A stretch of 64,000 nucleotides of DNA from Treponema sp. UBA4873. GTDB taxonomy: Bacteria; Spirochaetota; Spirochaetia; Treponematales; Treponemataceae. The stretch is from positions 45,199-109,198 of the forward strand of contig DHDP01000013.1 in NCBI GenBank assembly GCA_002399405.1. Direction: 5' to 3'. A program made the translations under genes and the position numbers. The notes below the pieces were generated by a model. It made no database searches. It saw only the letters and a program-made list of their open reading frames with translations, and was not told the origin of the DNA. Positions 8,350 through 17,224 of the stretch are shown here, one piece after another (positions within the stretch are counted from its first letter, which is position 1; each line of letters opens with the position of its first letter).

Positions 8350-9129
8350 TTATTGATTTTCTTTTTCTTTCGCCAGCACGGTACTTATCGCTTTTGCCAT
8401 GATCGTGGCATCTTTTATTTCATTTTTCACATCCGTTTTTTTCGTATCGCCCGCATTTGAAAAATCGGAATCCTCCACGACATCGACATCGTCGTAATCA
8501 GCCGCCCCGGCAGGCTTTAAATCCTTAAGTTCAGGAAGTTCATCGAGCGTATCATCCTCGAGATTGATGATGTCGTCGTCGGACGGAGAAACGGACTCCG
8601 CACCTGACATATTCTTTGCGGTTTCCTGAAGCGGAACGGGAACAAAACCGTCGTCCGAATCGGCTTCCCCGCCGATTTCAGATGATTTACTTTCAGGAAC
8701 AGCCGTATCGGCCTCCTGAATCGTATCCACATCGGCAATCGAAGATTCAGACTGACGGCTGAAGCCCGTGTCGTCGCTGCCTTCCGCCGAATAATCGTTT
8801 TTATTGAGCATCTGATGATTGTCGCCGACAAAAAACTGCGGTGAATTCTCTTCGGCAGGAAGCTCTTCGTCCTGTATCGTTATGTCTACGACGCCGCCCG
8901 TCTTAGGTACCGATTCGGCCGCAGCCTCCGCCGGAACAGTCTGACCGTCGATGCTGAGAACTCCGTCCATAAGGAACTGTATGAAGAATGCCAGTGCGCC
9001 GAAAACGACCGCAAAAACAGCCGCCATAAGGATAATATGACCGAATCCGCTGTGCGAAAATAATCCGGCGACAAACGACAAAAGGAAGCCGCATGCTGCA
9101 AAACCGAAGATAAACTTGCTGTTTTTCAT
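8350..9129 (-). CDS. Acidic membrane-anchored protein between flhG and the sigma factor gene, unknown function
   Basis: The start at 9129 (MKNSKFIFGFAAC) is chosen because GGAGG sits 5 bases upstream; an ATG 12 bases earlier overlaps this ribosome site. The 259-residue product has two membrane segments near the N-terminus (about residues 4-20 and 28-52, with FGHIILMAAVFAVVFGALAFF). A long, strongly acidic, Ser/Asp/Glu-rich and probably disordered region follows, ending in a short basic/amphipathic tail (IMAKAISTVLAKEKENQ). The gene ends 12 bases before the sigma gene, so they are probably co-transcribed. It is not a recognised flagellar component. Confidence 0.75.
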   Translation of the reverse strand: MKNSKFIFGFAACGFLLSFVAGLFSHSGFGHIILMAAVFAVVFGALAFFIQFLMDGVLSIDGQTVPAEAAAESVPKTGGVVDITIQDEELPAEENSPQFFVGDNHQMLNKNDYSAEGSDDTGFSRQSESSIADVDTIQEADTAVPESKSSEIGGEADSDDGFVPVPLQETAKNMSGAESVSPSDDDIINLEDDTLDELPELKDLKPAGAADYDDVDVVEDSDFSNAGDTKKTDVKNEIKDATIMAKAISTVLAKEKENQ

Positions 9130-9149
9130 ACGAACCTCCATTTTTATTC

Positions 9150-9155
9150 ATTATA
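9150..9155 (-). promoter_or_regulatory. Possible internal promoter -10 element ahead of the sigma factor sub-operon
   Basis: A perfect minus-strand TATAAT lies 20 bases before the ATG of the acidic membrane protein, in the 59-base gap after flhG, the longest gap inside the motility block downstream of motA. No convincing -35 hexamer was found, so confidence is low. If used, it would let the sigma factor genes be read separately from the export genes. Confidence 0.35.
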
Positions 9156-9188
9156 TTACATTTATAGATAAAAATACAGTATATATGT

Positions 9189-10076
9189 CTACTTCTTTTT
9201 GCCGAGAAATTTTTTGAGGAAGTTCGATACGCCTTCGTTTTCGGCCGGTTCCGTTTTTTCGATTCGTCCGATGATGTGCTTTATGCATACGGCAGGTTTC
9301 GACGTCGGATTGACTACGATAAACGGTTTCTGCCTGATAACAGACGCCTGCACAACGGGATCGTCGTATACAAAACCGATATAATCAACTTTATAACCGA
9401 GGAATTGTCCCACGATCGTTATAATCCGTTCGGAAATGCGTTTTCCCTCGTCGGCGGAATGAACCCTGTTCACAAGCAGCTTGAGCGTGACCGGATGATC
9501 GATGACTTCCGTCGTAATAATTTTAATGATTCCGTATGCGTCGGTGATCGCAGTCGGTTCAGGCGTCGTCACCACGTACACTTCGTCGGCGGCCGCAACG
9601 AACTGAAGAACGTTGTTCGCAATACCCGCCCCCGTGTCTATGATGATGATGTCGGCCGTACCGAGCGAACTGAACTGTTTTGCGAAGTCGTCGAGCTCCT
9701 GCACGGAAAGATTCGCTATCTTCGAAAACCCGTTCGCACCTGCAATGAATTTTATTCCGAATTCGGTGTCGAGGATTATTTCCTTCATCGTCTTTTTCTT
9801 GTTTATGACGTGCATGAGGTTGTATGTAGGCACAACGTTGAGAAGCACATTCACGTTGGCCATTCCGAGATCGCCGTCGATAAGGATGACTTTTTTTCCT
9901 AACTGTGCATATGCGATTGCCATGTTCACGGATATATTGGTTTTACCGACGCCGCCCTTACCGCTCGTTATAGCAATGATGCGTGTCTTGTGAGCATTTT
10001 TGTCGGCCGGCGCAGGTTTCTTGTCCTGCGTGTCGTTCTTCATCAGTTCTCTCAATTCTTCTGCTTGCTCTTCCAT
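9189..10076 (-). CDS. flhG: FlhG (YlxH/FleN) MinD-like ATPase controlling flagellar number
   Basis: ParA/MinD-family ATPase that acts with FlhF to set flagellar position and number. The 295 residues contain the deviant Walker A motif SGKGGVGKTNIS (about residue 35), the switch region DGDLGMANV, IIDTGAGI, and a C-terminal basic amphipathic helix (SNFLKKFLGKKK) expected to bind membrane when ATP-bound. It starts 2 bases after flhF ends, the usual FlhF-FlhG pair. Confidence 0.95.
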   Translation of the reverse strand: MEEQAEELRELMKNDTQDKKPAPADKNAHKTRIIAITSGKGGVGKTNISVNMAIAYAQLGKKVILIDGDLGMANVNVLLNVVPTYNLMHVINKKKTMKEIILDTEFGIKFIAGANGFSKIANLSVQELDDFAKQFSSLGTADIIIIDTGAGIANNVLQFVAAADEVYVVTTPEPTAITDAYGIIKIITTEVIDHPVTLKLLVNRVHSADEGKRISERIITIVGQFLGYKVDYIGFVYDDPVVQASVIRQKPFIVVNPTSKPAVCIKHIIGRIEKTEPAENEGVSNFLKKFLGKKK

Positions 10077-10078
10077 CG

Positions 10079-11314
10079 TTATTTTTCTCCAAATACGTCT
10101 TCAATATGAACACGGTCTACATCAAATCCTGACAGGTTGATAAGGAAATCTATGACATCCGCATGCCGGAGGTTTCTCGTCACGTACTGCCCGTCAGTTA
10201 TATACGACAGTCTTTTGTGCTTTCCATGGAGTACGCTGATTATATTTCCGTACTGATGAGATTCGTCGCATTTCGTCACGATGACTGAATTGTAATGGAA
10301 CGGCTCATAGTTTTCCATGATATTTTCAAGGTCGCGGGCTTTCGTCGAAGCTGCAACCGACAGATATACGTCGGGATTCAGGCCTTCAATCTGAAGCAGT
10401 GTTTTCATCTCGCCGATATGGACCGAATCGTTCGGGCTGTATCCGCTCGTATCTATGAAGATTGCGTCGACACTGTCCTTTTTTTCTTCATAAATCTTGC
10501 GCATATCCTCGACAGTCTCGGCCTTCTGAACCTGCGTGCCGATTATGTCGCCGTATTTTGAAATCTGTTCATACGCACCTACGCGCATACTATCTATTGT
10601 AATCATGCACAGCGCAGGCAGTGCCTGATGCGCTTTTTTTGCATCCATCACGAGTTTTACCGCAAACTTCGTAATCGTCGTCGTTTTGCCGACGCCCGTC
10701 GGTCCGACTATAACTACGACGTGAGGCGGACGCACCGCCCGTTCGGGGGCAATCGATATGGACCCGCCTATCCAGTCGACGACCTTCCGCTCTACTGTCC
10801 TGAAATCGTCAAGCGCCTCAAGCGAAAACGAGGATTTGATTCTGCCTGATATATCAGAGATATACGAATAGGTAAATTCGTTGTCCGCAAGAAGCTCTTC
10901 GATTTTTTTGATGGTCGGATGTTTGTCCGCCGAAGAAACGGAGATGTTCTGAATCTGCTTCGTAAGCGAGTTCTGAAGCTCGCTGAATTTCGTGTCGAGC
11001 GTCGTCATCTGGCTCGAAATTGCGGCGGCTTTGAGAAAATCATCGCGGTTTTTTCTGAACGATGCAATTTCGTCGTTCGAATTCTTCTGCGGCTGTACGG
11101 GCTGCAACTGAGAACTGTCTGTGCCGCTGTTCACCGTATAGGTGACTTCGACCCATTCTTTCTGTCCGAAACCGAGAAAGCCGCCGTGGAGAATCTGACG
11201 TTTCCCGCGTATCGTATATTCGTGTCCGAACATTTTGAACAGCTTCTCCTTGCATTCTGCAAGAGTTGCTGCGGATATTTTCTGTACCGGTACGTCCTGC
11301 TCTCCGTTATACAT
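10079..11314 (-). CDS. flhF: FlhF SRP-type GTPase for flagellar placement
   Basis: SRP-family GTPase that marks the site of flagellar assembly; spirochaetes use it for the subpolar periplasmic flagella. The 411-residue protein has the N-terminal B domain with GFLGFGQKEWVEV (about residues 42-56), an N domain, and the G domain with P-loop VGPTGVGKTTT (about residue 210), the DTSGYS G3 region and TKCDE G4. It overlaps the end of flhA by 8 bases. Confidence 0.95.
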   Translation of the reverse strand: MYNGEQDVPVQKISAATLAECKEKLFKMFGHEYTIRGKRQILHGGFLGFGQKEWVEVTYTVNSGTDSSQLQPVQPQKNSNDEIASFRKNRDDFLKAAAISSQMTTLDTKFSELQNSLTKQIQNISVSSADKHPTIKKIEELLADNEFTYSYISDISGRIKSSFSLEALDDFRTVERKVVDWIGGSISIAPERAVRPPHVVVIVGPTGVGKTTTITKFAVKLVMDAKKAHQALPALCMITIDSMRVGAYEQISKYGDIIGTQVQKAETVEDMRKIYEEKKDSVDAIFIDTSGYSPNDSVHIGEMKTLLQIEGLNPDVYLSVAASTKARDLENIMENYEPFHYNSVIVTKCDESHQYGNIISVLHGKHKRLSYITDGQYVTRNLRHADVIDFLINLSGFDVDRVHIEDVFGEK

Positions 11315-13484
11315 TTTGTATGTTCACCCCTTTGTCTTCTGCGATTTCCCCGAGAACTTCGACCTTTATGTCTTTTCCCGCCGCAACGATTTCCCTGTCC
11401 GATATGACGATTATGTCGGGCAGTTCCCGTTCCGTCGAATTCCAGACGAGACGGCGTACGACCGACGCGCTCATGACGATCGGGAGAAAGCCCTTTCCGC
11501 GTATACCGTTATACGCAGTATGCATGACGGAGTCCCACTTCCGGGAATCCACCGGGTCGAGCGCCGCATACGGTTCGGAACCGTCCTGCATGCGCACCGT
11601 ATGATCAAGCAGCATCTGCGACAGATCCTGCGACAGGCTCATGATGCGCAGCGTGTTGTCCTCGTCGACATACTGCCTGCATATCTGCAGGCCGAGCGCC
11701 TCGCGCACTTTTTCGGTAAGCTCCCACGTGTTGTGCGTTATGGCGCTGTAGTTCGCAATCGTTTCAAGGATCACGACGATATTGCGTATTGAAACGCGCT
11801 CCTGAAGCAGCGCGCGCAGAATCTTTTCTATTTCGCCGTACGTAAATTTCTTGTCGCCGTTAAGCACTTCATCCACGACGACGGGATTCGTCTCCTTCAC
11901 GCGGTTCACGATCGTCGACACTTCCTGCCGGCCGAGAATCTCGGATGCATGGGATTTAATAATTTCAGTGAGATGCGTCGCTATTATCGTCGGAGGATCG
12001 ACCACCGTATATCCGCTGCGTTCGGCCTCCGCCCGTTTTTCCTCGGGCAGCCATATCGCAGGCATTCCGAAAGCCGGGTCCTTCGTCTTTTCGCCCTCAA
12101 GCTCTTCCGCGACATTACCCGTATTCATGCACATGTAGTAGCCCAGCCGTATCTTGCTTCTGCCTGCTTCGATACCGCGGATTTTGAAACTGTATTCGTT
12201 CGGATCGAGCGTCATGTTGTCCACGATGCGTATGGGCGGAACAATAAGCCCCATGTCGAGAGCAGCCTCGTGCCTGATACGCGTGATGCGCTCAAGAAGT
12301 TCCGCACCCTTCTCTTTGTCCACGAGCGGTATAAGCGCGTACCCGAGTTCAAGCGAAAGCGTATCGAGCGGAGCAATCGATTCCGTATCGGCAGGTCCGC
12401 CGCCTTTCTGATTTTTTCCCTTCGCGGCGGCAGCTGCAACGACTTTTTCCTTTTCCCGCTGCTGCGACCGGGCAATACGGAAACCGATGTAGAAAAACAG
12501 CGCACCGAGAGTCACGAGCAGAACCGTCGCACTCGGACCGTTGCGTATGAACGAAATGCCCATAAGAGCCAGAGCGCTGCCGACTATCTCGTACACGTAT
12601 CCCGAGACGGTAAATTCCTGTTTAAGCTGCTTGTCGAACGGTTCGTCCGAGCTTGAACCGGTGACTATGAGACCGGTTGCAAACGACATCATGAGCGACG
12701 GTATCTGCGACATAAGGCCGTCGCCTATCGTAAGCTTTGAATACGACAGGATTGCTTCGCCGGCCGACATTCCGTGAAGCACCATACCGACGATAAAACC
12801 GCCGGCAAGGTTTATGACCGTTATGAAGATGCCCGCCTTGACGTTTCCCGAAACAAACTTTGAAGCACCGTCCATCGTCGAGTAAAAGTCGCTTTCCCGC
12901 CGGACTGCGGCTTTCTGGGTTTTTGCTTCTTCCTCGGTAATTGCTCCGCTGTTCAACTGGGACTCTATGTCGAACATTTTGGAGTTCATGGAATCGAGGG
13001 AAAAACGTGCTGCAACTTCAGAAACGCGCGTCGCGCCTTTCGTGATGACGACCACCTGGACAACTATAAGAATTATGAATATGACCATGCCGATGACGAC
13101 GGGAGTGGCGCCTTCACCGCCGCCGGTAACGATATTTGCAAATGCCTGCACCATGACGCTCTGGCCGCTCGATGTGCCGCGCGCATTCACCGGCTGCGTA
13201 AGAATAAGACGCGTAGACGAAATGTTTATGCCGAGCCCGTACAATGTGTCAAACAGGATGATGCGGGGAAACGTCGTAAAATTCGTCGCCCGCGGAGTAT
13301 ACATAACTGTGAGCAGAATGATTATTGAGAGTGCAAGGTTGAGTGCCATCGACACATCGATGAGCAGACGGGGCATGGGGATAACAAGAAAAAGTGCCAC
13401 GACGACAACTGCGACACCAACTATGTTACGCTGAATAAAATTCACAACGGCTTCGTTTGAAACCCCTCTCGCTTCGTTTGCCAT
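11307..13484 (-). CDS. flhA: FlhA flagellar export gate protein
   Basis: Nonameric export-gate component that couples the ion gradient to type III flagellar protein export and whose cytoplasmic ring docks substrates. The 725 residues show about eight N-terminal membrane helices to roughly residue 345, including the conserved LYGLGINISSTRLIL and PSLMMSFATGLIVT segments. A Lys/Gly/Ala-rich linker (about 350-375) and a large cytoplasmic domain follow. Length is standard. The gene lies 25 bases after flhB. Confidence 0.97.
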   Translation of the reverse strand: MANEARGVSNEAVVNFIQRNIVGVAVVVVALFLVIPMPRLLIDVSMALNLALSIIILLTVMYTPRATNFTTFPRIILFDTLYGLGINISSTRLILTQPVNARGTSSGQSVMVQAFANIVTGGGEGATPVVIGMVIFIILIVVQVVVITKGATRVSEVAARFSLDSMNSKMFDIESQLNSGAITEEEAKTQKAAVRRESDFYSTMDGASKFVSGNVKAGIFITVINLAGGFIVGMVLHGMSAGEAILSYSKLTIGDGLMSQIPSLMMSFATGLIVTGSSSDEPFDKQLKQEFTVSGYVYEIVGSALALMGISFIRNGPSATVLLVTLGALFFYIGFRIARSQQREKEKVVAAAAAKGKNQKGGGPADTESIAPLDTLSLELGYALIPLVDKEKGAELLERITRIRHEAALDMGLIVPPIRIVDNMTLDPNEYSFKIRGIEAGRSKIRLGYYMCMNTGNVAEELEGEKTKDPAFGMPAIWLPEEKRAEAERSGYTVVDPPTIIATHLTEIIKSHASEILGRQEVSTIVNRVKETNPVVVDEVLNGDKKFTYGEIEKILRALLQERVSIRNIVVILETIANYSAITHNTWELTEKVREALGLQICRQYVDEDNTLRIMSLSQDLSQMLLDHTVRMQDGSEPYAALDPVDSRKWDSVMHTAYNGIRGKGFLPIVMSASVVRRLVWNSTERELPDIIVISDREIVAAGKDIKVEVLGEIAEDKGVNIQNV

Positions 13485-13509
13485 TAGTCCCCACCCGGCA
13501 TACTACGGT

Positions 13510-14607
13510 TTATTTCTTAGAGTTATATTTAATATGCGTATACACAAGAACAATCGCCCGTATATACTGTTCGGGTATTATATCACCAACATTTGTATCT
13601 GTATAGAGTCCGCGGGCAAGCGGTCTGTTTTCCACAATCGGCACGTCGTTCTCACGCGCGATGCGCCTTATAGTAAATGCCATTTCGTCCTCTCCCTTCG
13701 CCGTTACCTGCGGCGCCTGTTCAGTCACGGTCCTGTCGTATTTGAGCGCAACGGCGAAATGCGTCGGGTTTGTTATTACGACGTCCGATTCCCTGACAGC
13801 TTTCGGCACGTTCTGCTGAAGCAGACGGCGCTGTTCCTGCTGCAGGTGATTCTTCACATCGGGATCGCCTTCCATTTCCTTATACTCTTCCTTTACTTCC
13901 TGTTTCGTCATTTTCATTTCTTCTATGAATTGGCGGCGCTGCACAAGATAGTCGGGAATTGCAATAATGAGGAAAATTACGGCGGCGGTAATCAGCAGCT
14001 GCGCCGCCATTCTGGCAATATATCCGGCAGCTGCTCCTATGCTGCCGTTCTGTATTTCAAGCAGAAGAAGAGGAACGTCCTTCTTTATAAGCGCATAAGA
14101 AACAGCCGTTATTACAGCGACTTTTCCGATTGACTTTACAATATTAAAAAATCCTCTGAACGAAAACAGTGTATTTTTGAAATATTCGGCGAAATTAGGT
14201 ATTATCTTTTTGAAATTCGGCTCGATAGTCTTCGTCGTAAAAATAAATCCTCTGTTCTGGATGATATTTCCCGCAACTCCGCCTACAATGCCTACAATTC
14301 CGATCGGAAGCGTAAGTCTGATAAAGAAATTGAAAAACGCCTTCACCAGATTCGGATCGTTTACCTGTGTATTCGTACAGCGCGAAAAATAAAAACGAAA
14401 CAAAGCCGCACAATCTTTCAGCATCGACGGTCCGAGAAAAACAAGCACAATCACGGTAAGGAGCATGACGAGCGCGCTGTTAAGCTCCTGGCTTTTTGCA
14501 ACACGTCCTTCCTTGCGGGCTTTTTCAAGTTTATATTCCGAAGGTTCCTCTGTGCGGCCTTCGTCCTCGGCTGCAAACCACTGCAGGTCGATCATTTCAT
14601 ACGTCAT
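13510..14607 (-). CDS. flhB: FlhB export apparatus switch protein
   Basis: Inner-membrane export protein that switches substrate class from hook/rod to filament by self-cleavage. The 365 residues have the family N-terminus GRTEEPSEYKLEKARKEGRV, four membrane helices, and the autocleavage motif NPTH (within VVITNPTHFAVALKYD, about residue 290), so the cleavage site is intact. The ATG overlaps the fliR stop by 4 bases. Confidence 0.97.
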   Translation of the reverse strand: MTYEMIDLQWFAAEDEGRTEEPSEYKLEKARKEGRVAKSQELNSALVMLLTVIVLVFLGPSMLKDCAALFRFYFSRCTNTQVNDPNLVKAFFNFFIRLTLPIGIVGIVGGVAGNIIQNRGFIFTTKTIEPNFKKIIPNFAEYFKNTLFSFRGFFNIVKSIGKVAVITAVSYALIKKDVPLLLLEIQNGSIGAAAGYIARMAAQLLITAAVIFLIIAIPDYLVQRRQFIEEMKMTKQEVKEEYKEMEGDPDVKNHLQQEQRRLLQQNVPKAVRESDVVITNPTHFAVALKYDRTVTEQAPQVTAKGEDEMAFTIRRIARENDVPIVENRPLARGLYTDTNVGDIIPEQYIRAIVLVYTHIKYNSKK

Positions 14608-15407
14608 GAACTACCGCCTGCCGCAGCGAAAAGCTGTATGAGACTCGTAATTCCGCCGTTGAAAGAACGCTCGAAGAAATCGCAGAGCGACGGCATAAGC
14701 ACCGTTATAAGAAAAAACGCCACAAGCAGCATGATTGAAAATCCTTCCGAAAGCAGGTTCATCTGCGGTGCGGCGCGTGAAAGAATCGCCATGCAGACTG
14801 TTACGAGCATGAGTGTTCCGACTATCGGCAGCGATATGACGAGTGCGTCTGCGAAAAGCTGCGTAAGTCCTCCGACAAGAAATTTAACAATTTTTTCGCG
14901 CGCATCCAGAAGCTTGAACACATTCATCGTCGTAAAGCTGCCGGTAAGACCTTTCAGGAACAGTTTCTGAAACCAGTGGTTCTGCAGAAAAATCAGCATG
15001 GCAATGAGGTTCAGATACTGTCCCATAAGCGGATTTTCCACCTGCGACACCGAATCATATACCTCGGACGCGCTCAATCCCATCTGGAACGCAAAAAACT
15101 GTCCTGCTGTGCTGAATGCGGAAAATATGATTGTAATATAAAAGCCCATGATTACGCCGATCATGCCTTCTCCTATAAGCAGCATCACGTAGGTAAGATC
15201 GAACGAACCGTCTTTTGCGATATACCGCGTGTATGCGGAGAAATCCGCAAACGGAAGAATGATGTACGCCATATATCCGGCAAGTGCAATTTTCGCAATG
15301 CGGGAGACGGAACGCATTGAAAAAAGAGGCAGCGTCATAAGCAGCGCAAAACAGCGTACTGCAATGAGGAGAAAAACCGGTGCCTGTGCTACTATCCGGT
15401 CAAGCAT
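14604..15407 (-). CDS. fliR: FliR flagellar export gate protein
   Basis: Integral membrane part of the FliPQR export channel. The 267-residue protein is hydrophobic throughout, with about six helices. It carries family segments such as FALLMTLPLFSMRSVSR and FQMGLSASEVYDSVSQVENPLMGQ, and ends in a helical region. It overlaps flhB by 4 bases and follows fliQ by 9. Confidence 0.95.
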   Translation of the reverse strand: MLDRIVAQAPVFLLIAVRCFALLMTLPLFSMRSVSRIAKIALAGYMAYIILPFADFSAYTRYIAKDGSFDLTYVMLLIGEGMIGVIMGFYITIIFSAFSTAGQFFAFQMGLSASEVYDSVSQVENPLMGQYLNLIAMLIFLQNHWFQKLFLKGLTGSFTTMNVFKLLDAREKIVKFLVGGLTQLFADALVISLPIVGTLMLVTVCMAILSRAAPQMNLLSEGFSIMLLVAFFLITVLMPSLCDFFERSFNGGITSLIQLFAAAGGSS

Positions 15408-15416
15408 GCATCTACC

Positions 15417-15686
15417 CTATTTTGCCATCTCAGGAATCATTTTAAACAGGTTTATTGTGTAGCCGCCGAGCTGTGAGAACATCCAGCCGCCAAGAAGGGC
15501 AAGAACGGCAAGCATCGCGAGCATCTTAGGCAGGAACGTGAGCGTCTGTTCCTGTATCGACGTCGTCGCCTGAAAAATGGCAACTATAAGACCGACTATG
15601 AGCGCCACACCGAGAACGGGAGCCGCAAGTATGAATATTTCAAAAACGCTTCCCTGTATCAACGAAACTATCTGGCCGATCGACAT
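15417..15686 (-). CDS. fliQ: FliQ flagellar export gate protein
   Basis: Small two-helix protein of the FliPQR channel. At 89 residues it has the typical length, with two hydrophobic hairpins around residues 15-40 and 53-75 and the family motif LIVGLIVAIFQATTSIQEQTL followed by FLPKMLA. An AGGAGG-type ribosome site lies upstream. It sits between fliP and fliR. Confidence 0.95.
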   Translation of the reverse strand: MSIGQIVSLIQGSVFEIFILAAPVLGVALIVGLIVAIFQATTSIQEQTLTFLPKMLAMLAVLALLGGWMFSQLGGYTINLFKMIPEMAK

Positions 15687-15710
15687 TTTTTACCTCCTGT
15701 AAAAAGCAAG

Positions 15711-16556
15711 TTATTTTATAACGGAATTGAACAGCTGCTGAGTGAGCAGTCCCCATCCGTCGACAAGGACGAAGAGCATGAGCTTGAACGGCATGGAAAT
15801 CTGGACGGGCGGAAGCATCATCATGCCCATCGACATAAGGATGCTCGCGACGACCATATCTATGATGATGAACGGAATGTACAGCAGTACGCCTATCTTG
15901 AACGCAACGGTCAGTTCGTGAAGAATATACGCCGGTATAAGAACGTGCGTCGGCACATCTGCGAGCGTACGCGGTTTTTCCATTTTTCCCATCGCCATAA
16001 ACAATGAAATATAGCTCGTATCCTCGGACATCTGGCTGTACATAAAAATGCGCATGGGAGCTTCGGCTTCCTTATACGCTTCGTCTATGCTTATCTGTCC
16101 GTCGGAGAGCGGTTTGAACGACTTGTTGTATATCTGCGTGAACGTCGGCCACATGACGAACAGCGTCATAAAAAACGCAATGCCGTTCAGAACGGACGTC
16201 GGAGGAACCTGCTGCAGGGAAAGCGCGCGCTTAATAAAATCGAGAACGATTGAGAAGCGCAGAAAGCAGGTTGTGAGAATAAGCAGACTCGGCGCAAGCG
16301 TCAGAACTGTAAGCAGCAGCAGGAGCTGTACGGAAAACGCCGCCTGTTTTCCCGTCGTCGGCTGCGTAATATTGATGTCGATATTCGGCACCGTTGCGCT
16401 GCGGATCGTGTTGCCCATCTCCGTCGTACCGCGTGCCGGACCGTTCGGAAGCGTACTCTGCTGCGCAGAAACAGGCAGCGCGCACATAAGTCCTATCAGA
16501 GTGCACAAAACGACAAACAGGCTGTATTTTTTTATTTTTAGGGAAATCTGCTTCAT
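15711..16556 (-). CDS. fliP: FliP flagellar export gate protein
   Basis: Core of the export channel, inserted through a cleavable signal peptide. The start at 16556 (MKQISLKIKK) is chosen because it gives a normal signal peptide ending in ALPVSAQ and follows the fliO stop by one base. A longer frame into fliO would bury the signal. The 281-residue product has the family blocks LTLAPSLLILTTCFLRF, LQQVPPTSVLNGIAFFMTLFVM and MGMMMLPPVQISMPFKLMLF. No strong ribosome site is seen, so translation is probably coupled to fliO. Confidence 0.95.
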   Translation of the reverse strand: MKQISLKIKKYSLFVVLCTLIGLMCALPVSAQQSTLPNGPARGTTEMGNTIRSATVPNIDINITQPTTGKQAAFSVQLLLLLTVLTLAPSLLILTTCFLRFSIVLDFIKRALSLQQVPPTSVLNGIAFFMTLFVMWPTFTQIYNKSFKPLSDGQISIDEAYKEAEAPMRIFMYSQMSEDTSYISLFMAMGKMEKPRTLADVPTHVLIPAYILHELTVAFKIGVLLYIPFIIIDMVVASILMSMGMMMLPPVQISMPFKLMLFVLVDGWGLLTQQLFNSVIK

Positions 16557-16557
16557 G

Positions 16558-17199
16558 TCATTTACCCGGATTAAGTCTGTCGTGCTGCTTTTTGAGCAGT
16601 CCTGCGGCTTTTTCACCCGCATTGCTGAATACATTTCCGTTTTTTTCTTTCGGACCGTTCGGCATGAAAATTGAAAGGATGTCGTTGAAATTACGAGGTT
16701 TCTTCGTGTTGGCCTGTTTATCGGCGTACAGATTCATCGCGTCGATTGTTTCCTTGTCGGTAACTTCACCGATAAGGTTCACCGCATTGTCCGTTACGCC
16801 GATGATGTACGCTTTTTCGTCGAGAAGCGAAACTATCTGCACCGATTTTCCAGGGGATAATGTGACGGAGGAAACGACGCGGAGAAACTGATCCGTGTTG
16901 TTCACTCTGCCGGTGTTGCGCTTCATAAGCCATAACACGCCGTATATACATGCAATGACGACTGCAAGCACAAGAATCATGCGTACAAACAGCCAGACGG
17001 TGGCGCCCCGCGACGTACCGGGCTGCTGGTTAGCAGCAGTGTTTATAGGGAGTGTCGTTTCGTCCACCGCAGATTCGGTCTGCTGCGTCTGCTGAACTTT
17101 TGTATTTTCTGTAATTTCGGCAGAAGCCTGCGCAAACACGCACGTTATGCACAGAAAGAGTACAGCGCACGCCGTACAAATTTTTTTTGAGCAATTCAA
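16558..17199 (-). CDS. fliO: FliO flagellar export chaperone-like membrane protein
   Basis: FliO stabilises FliP during channel assembly. The 213-residue protein has an N-terminal signal peptide (CTACAVLFLCITCVFA), a Thr/Gln-rich periplasmic stretch, one membrane helix (about residues 70-92, LFVRMILVLAVVIACIYGVLW), and the FliO/FliZ cytoplasmic domain with FLRVVSSVTLSPGKSVQIVSLLDEK. Position between fliY and fliP supports the call. The signal peptide plus membrane helix gives a type I topology. Confidence 0.92.
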   Translation of the reverse strand: MNCSKKICTACAVLFLCITCVFAQASAEITENTKVQQTQQTESAVDETTLPINTAANQQPGTSRGATVWLFVRMILVLAVVIACIYGVLWLMKRNTGRVNNTDQFLRVVSSVTLSPGKSVQIVSLLDEKAYIIGVTDNAVNLIGEVTDKETIDAMNLYADKQANTKKPRNFNDILSIFMPNGPKEKNGNVFSNAGEKAAGLLKKQHDRLNPGK

Positions 17200-17224
17200 A
17201 ATTTTTCCCCCACCCGCAAAAAAT

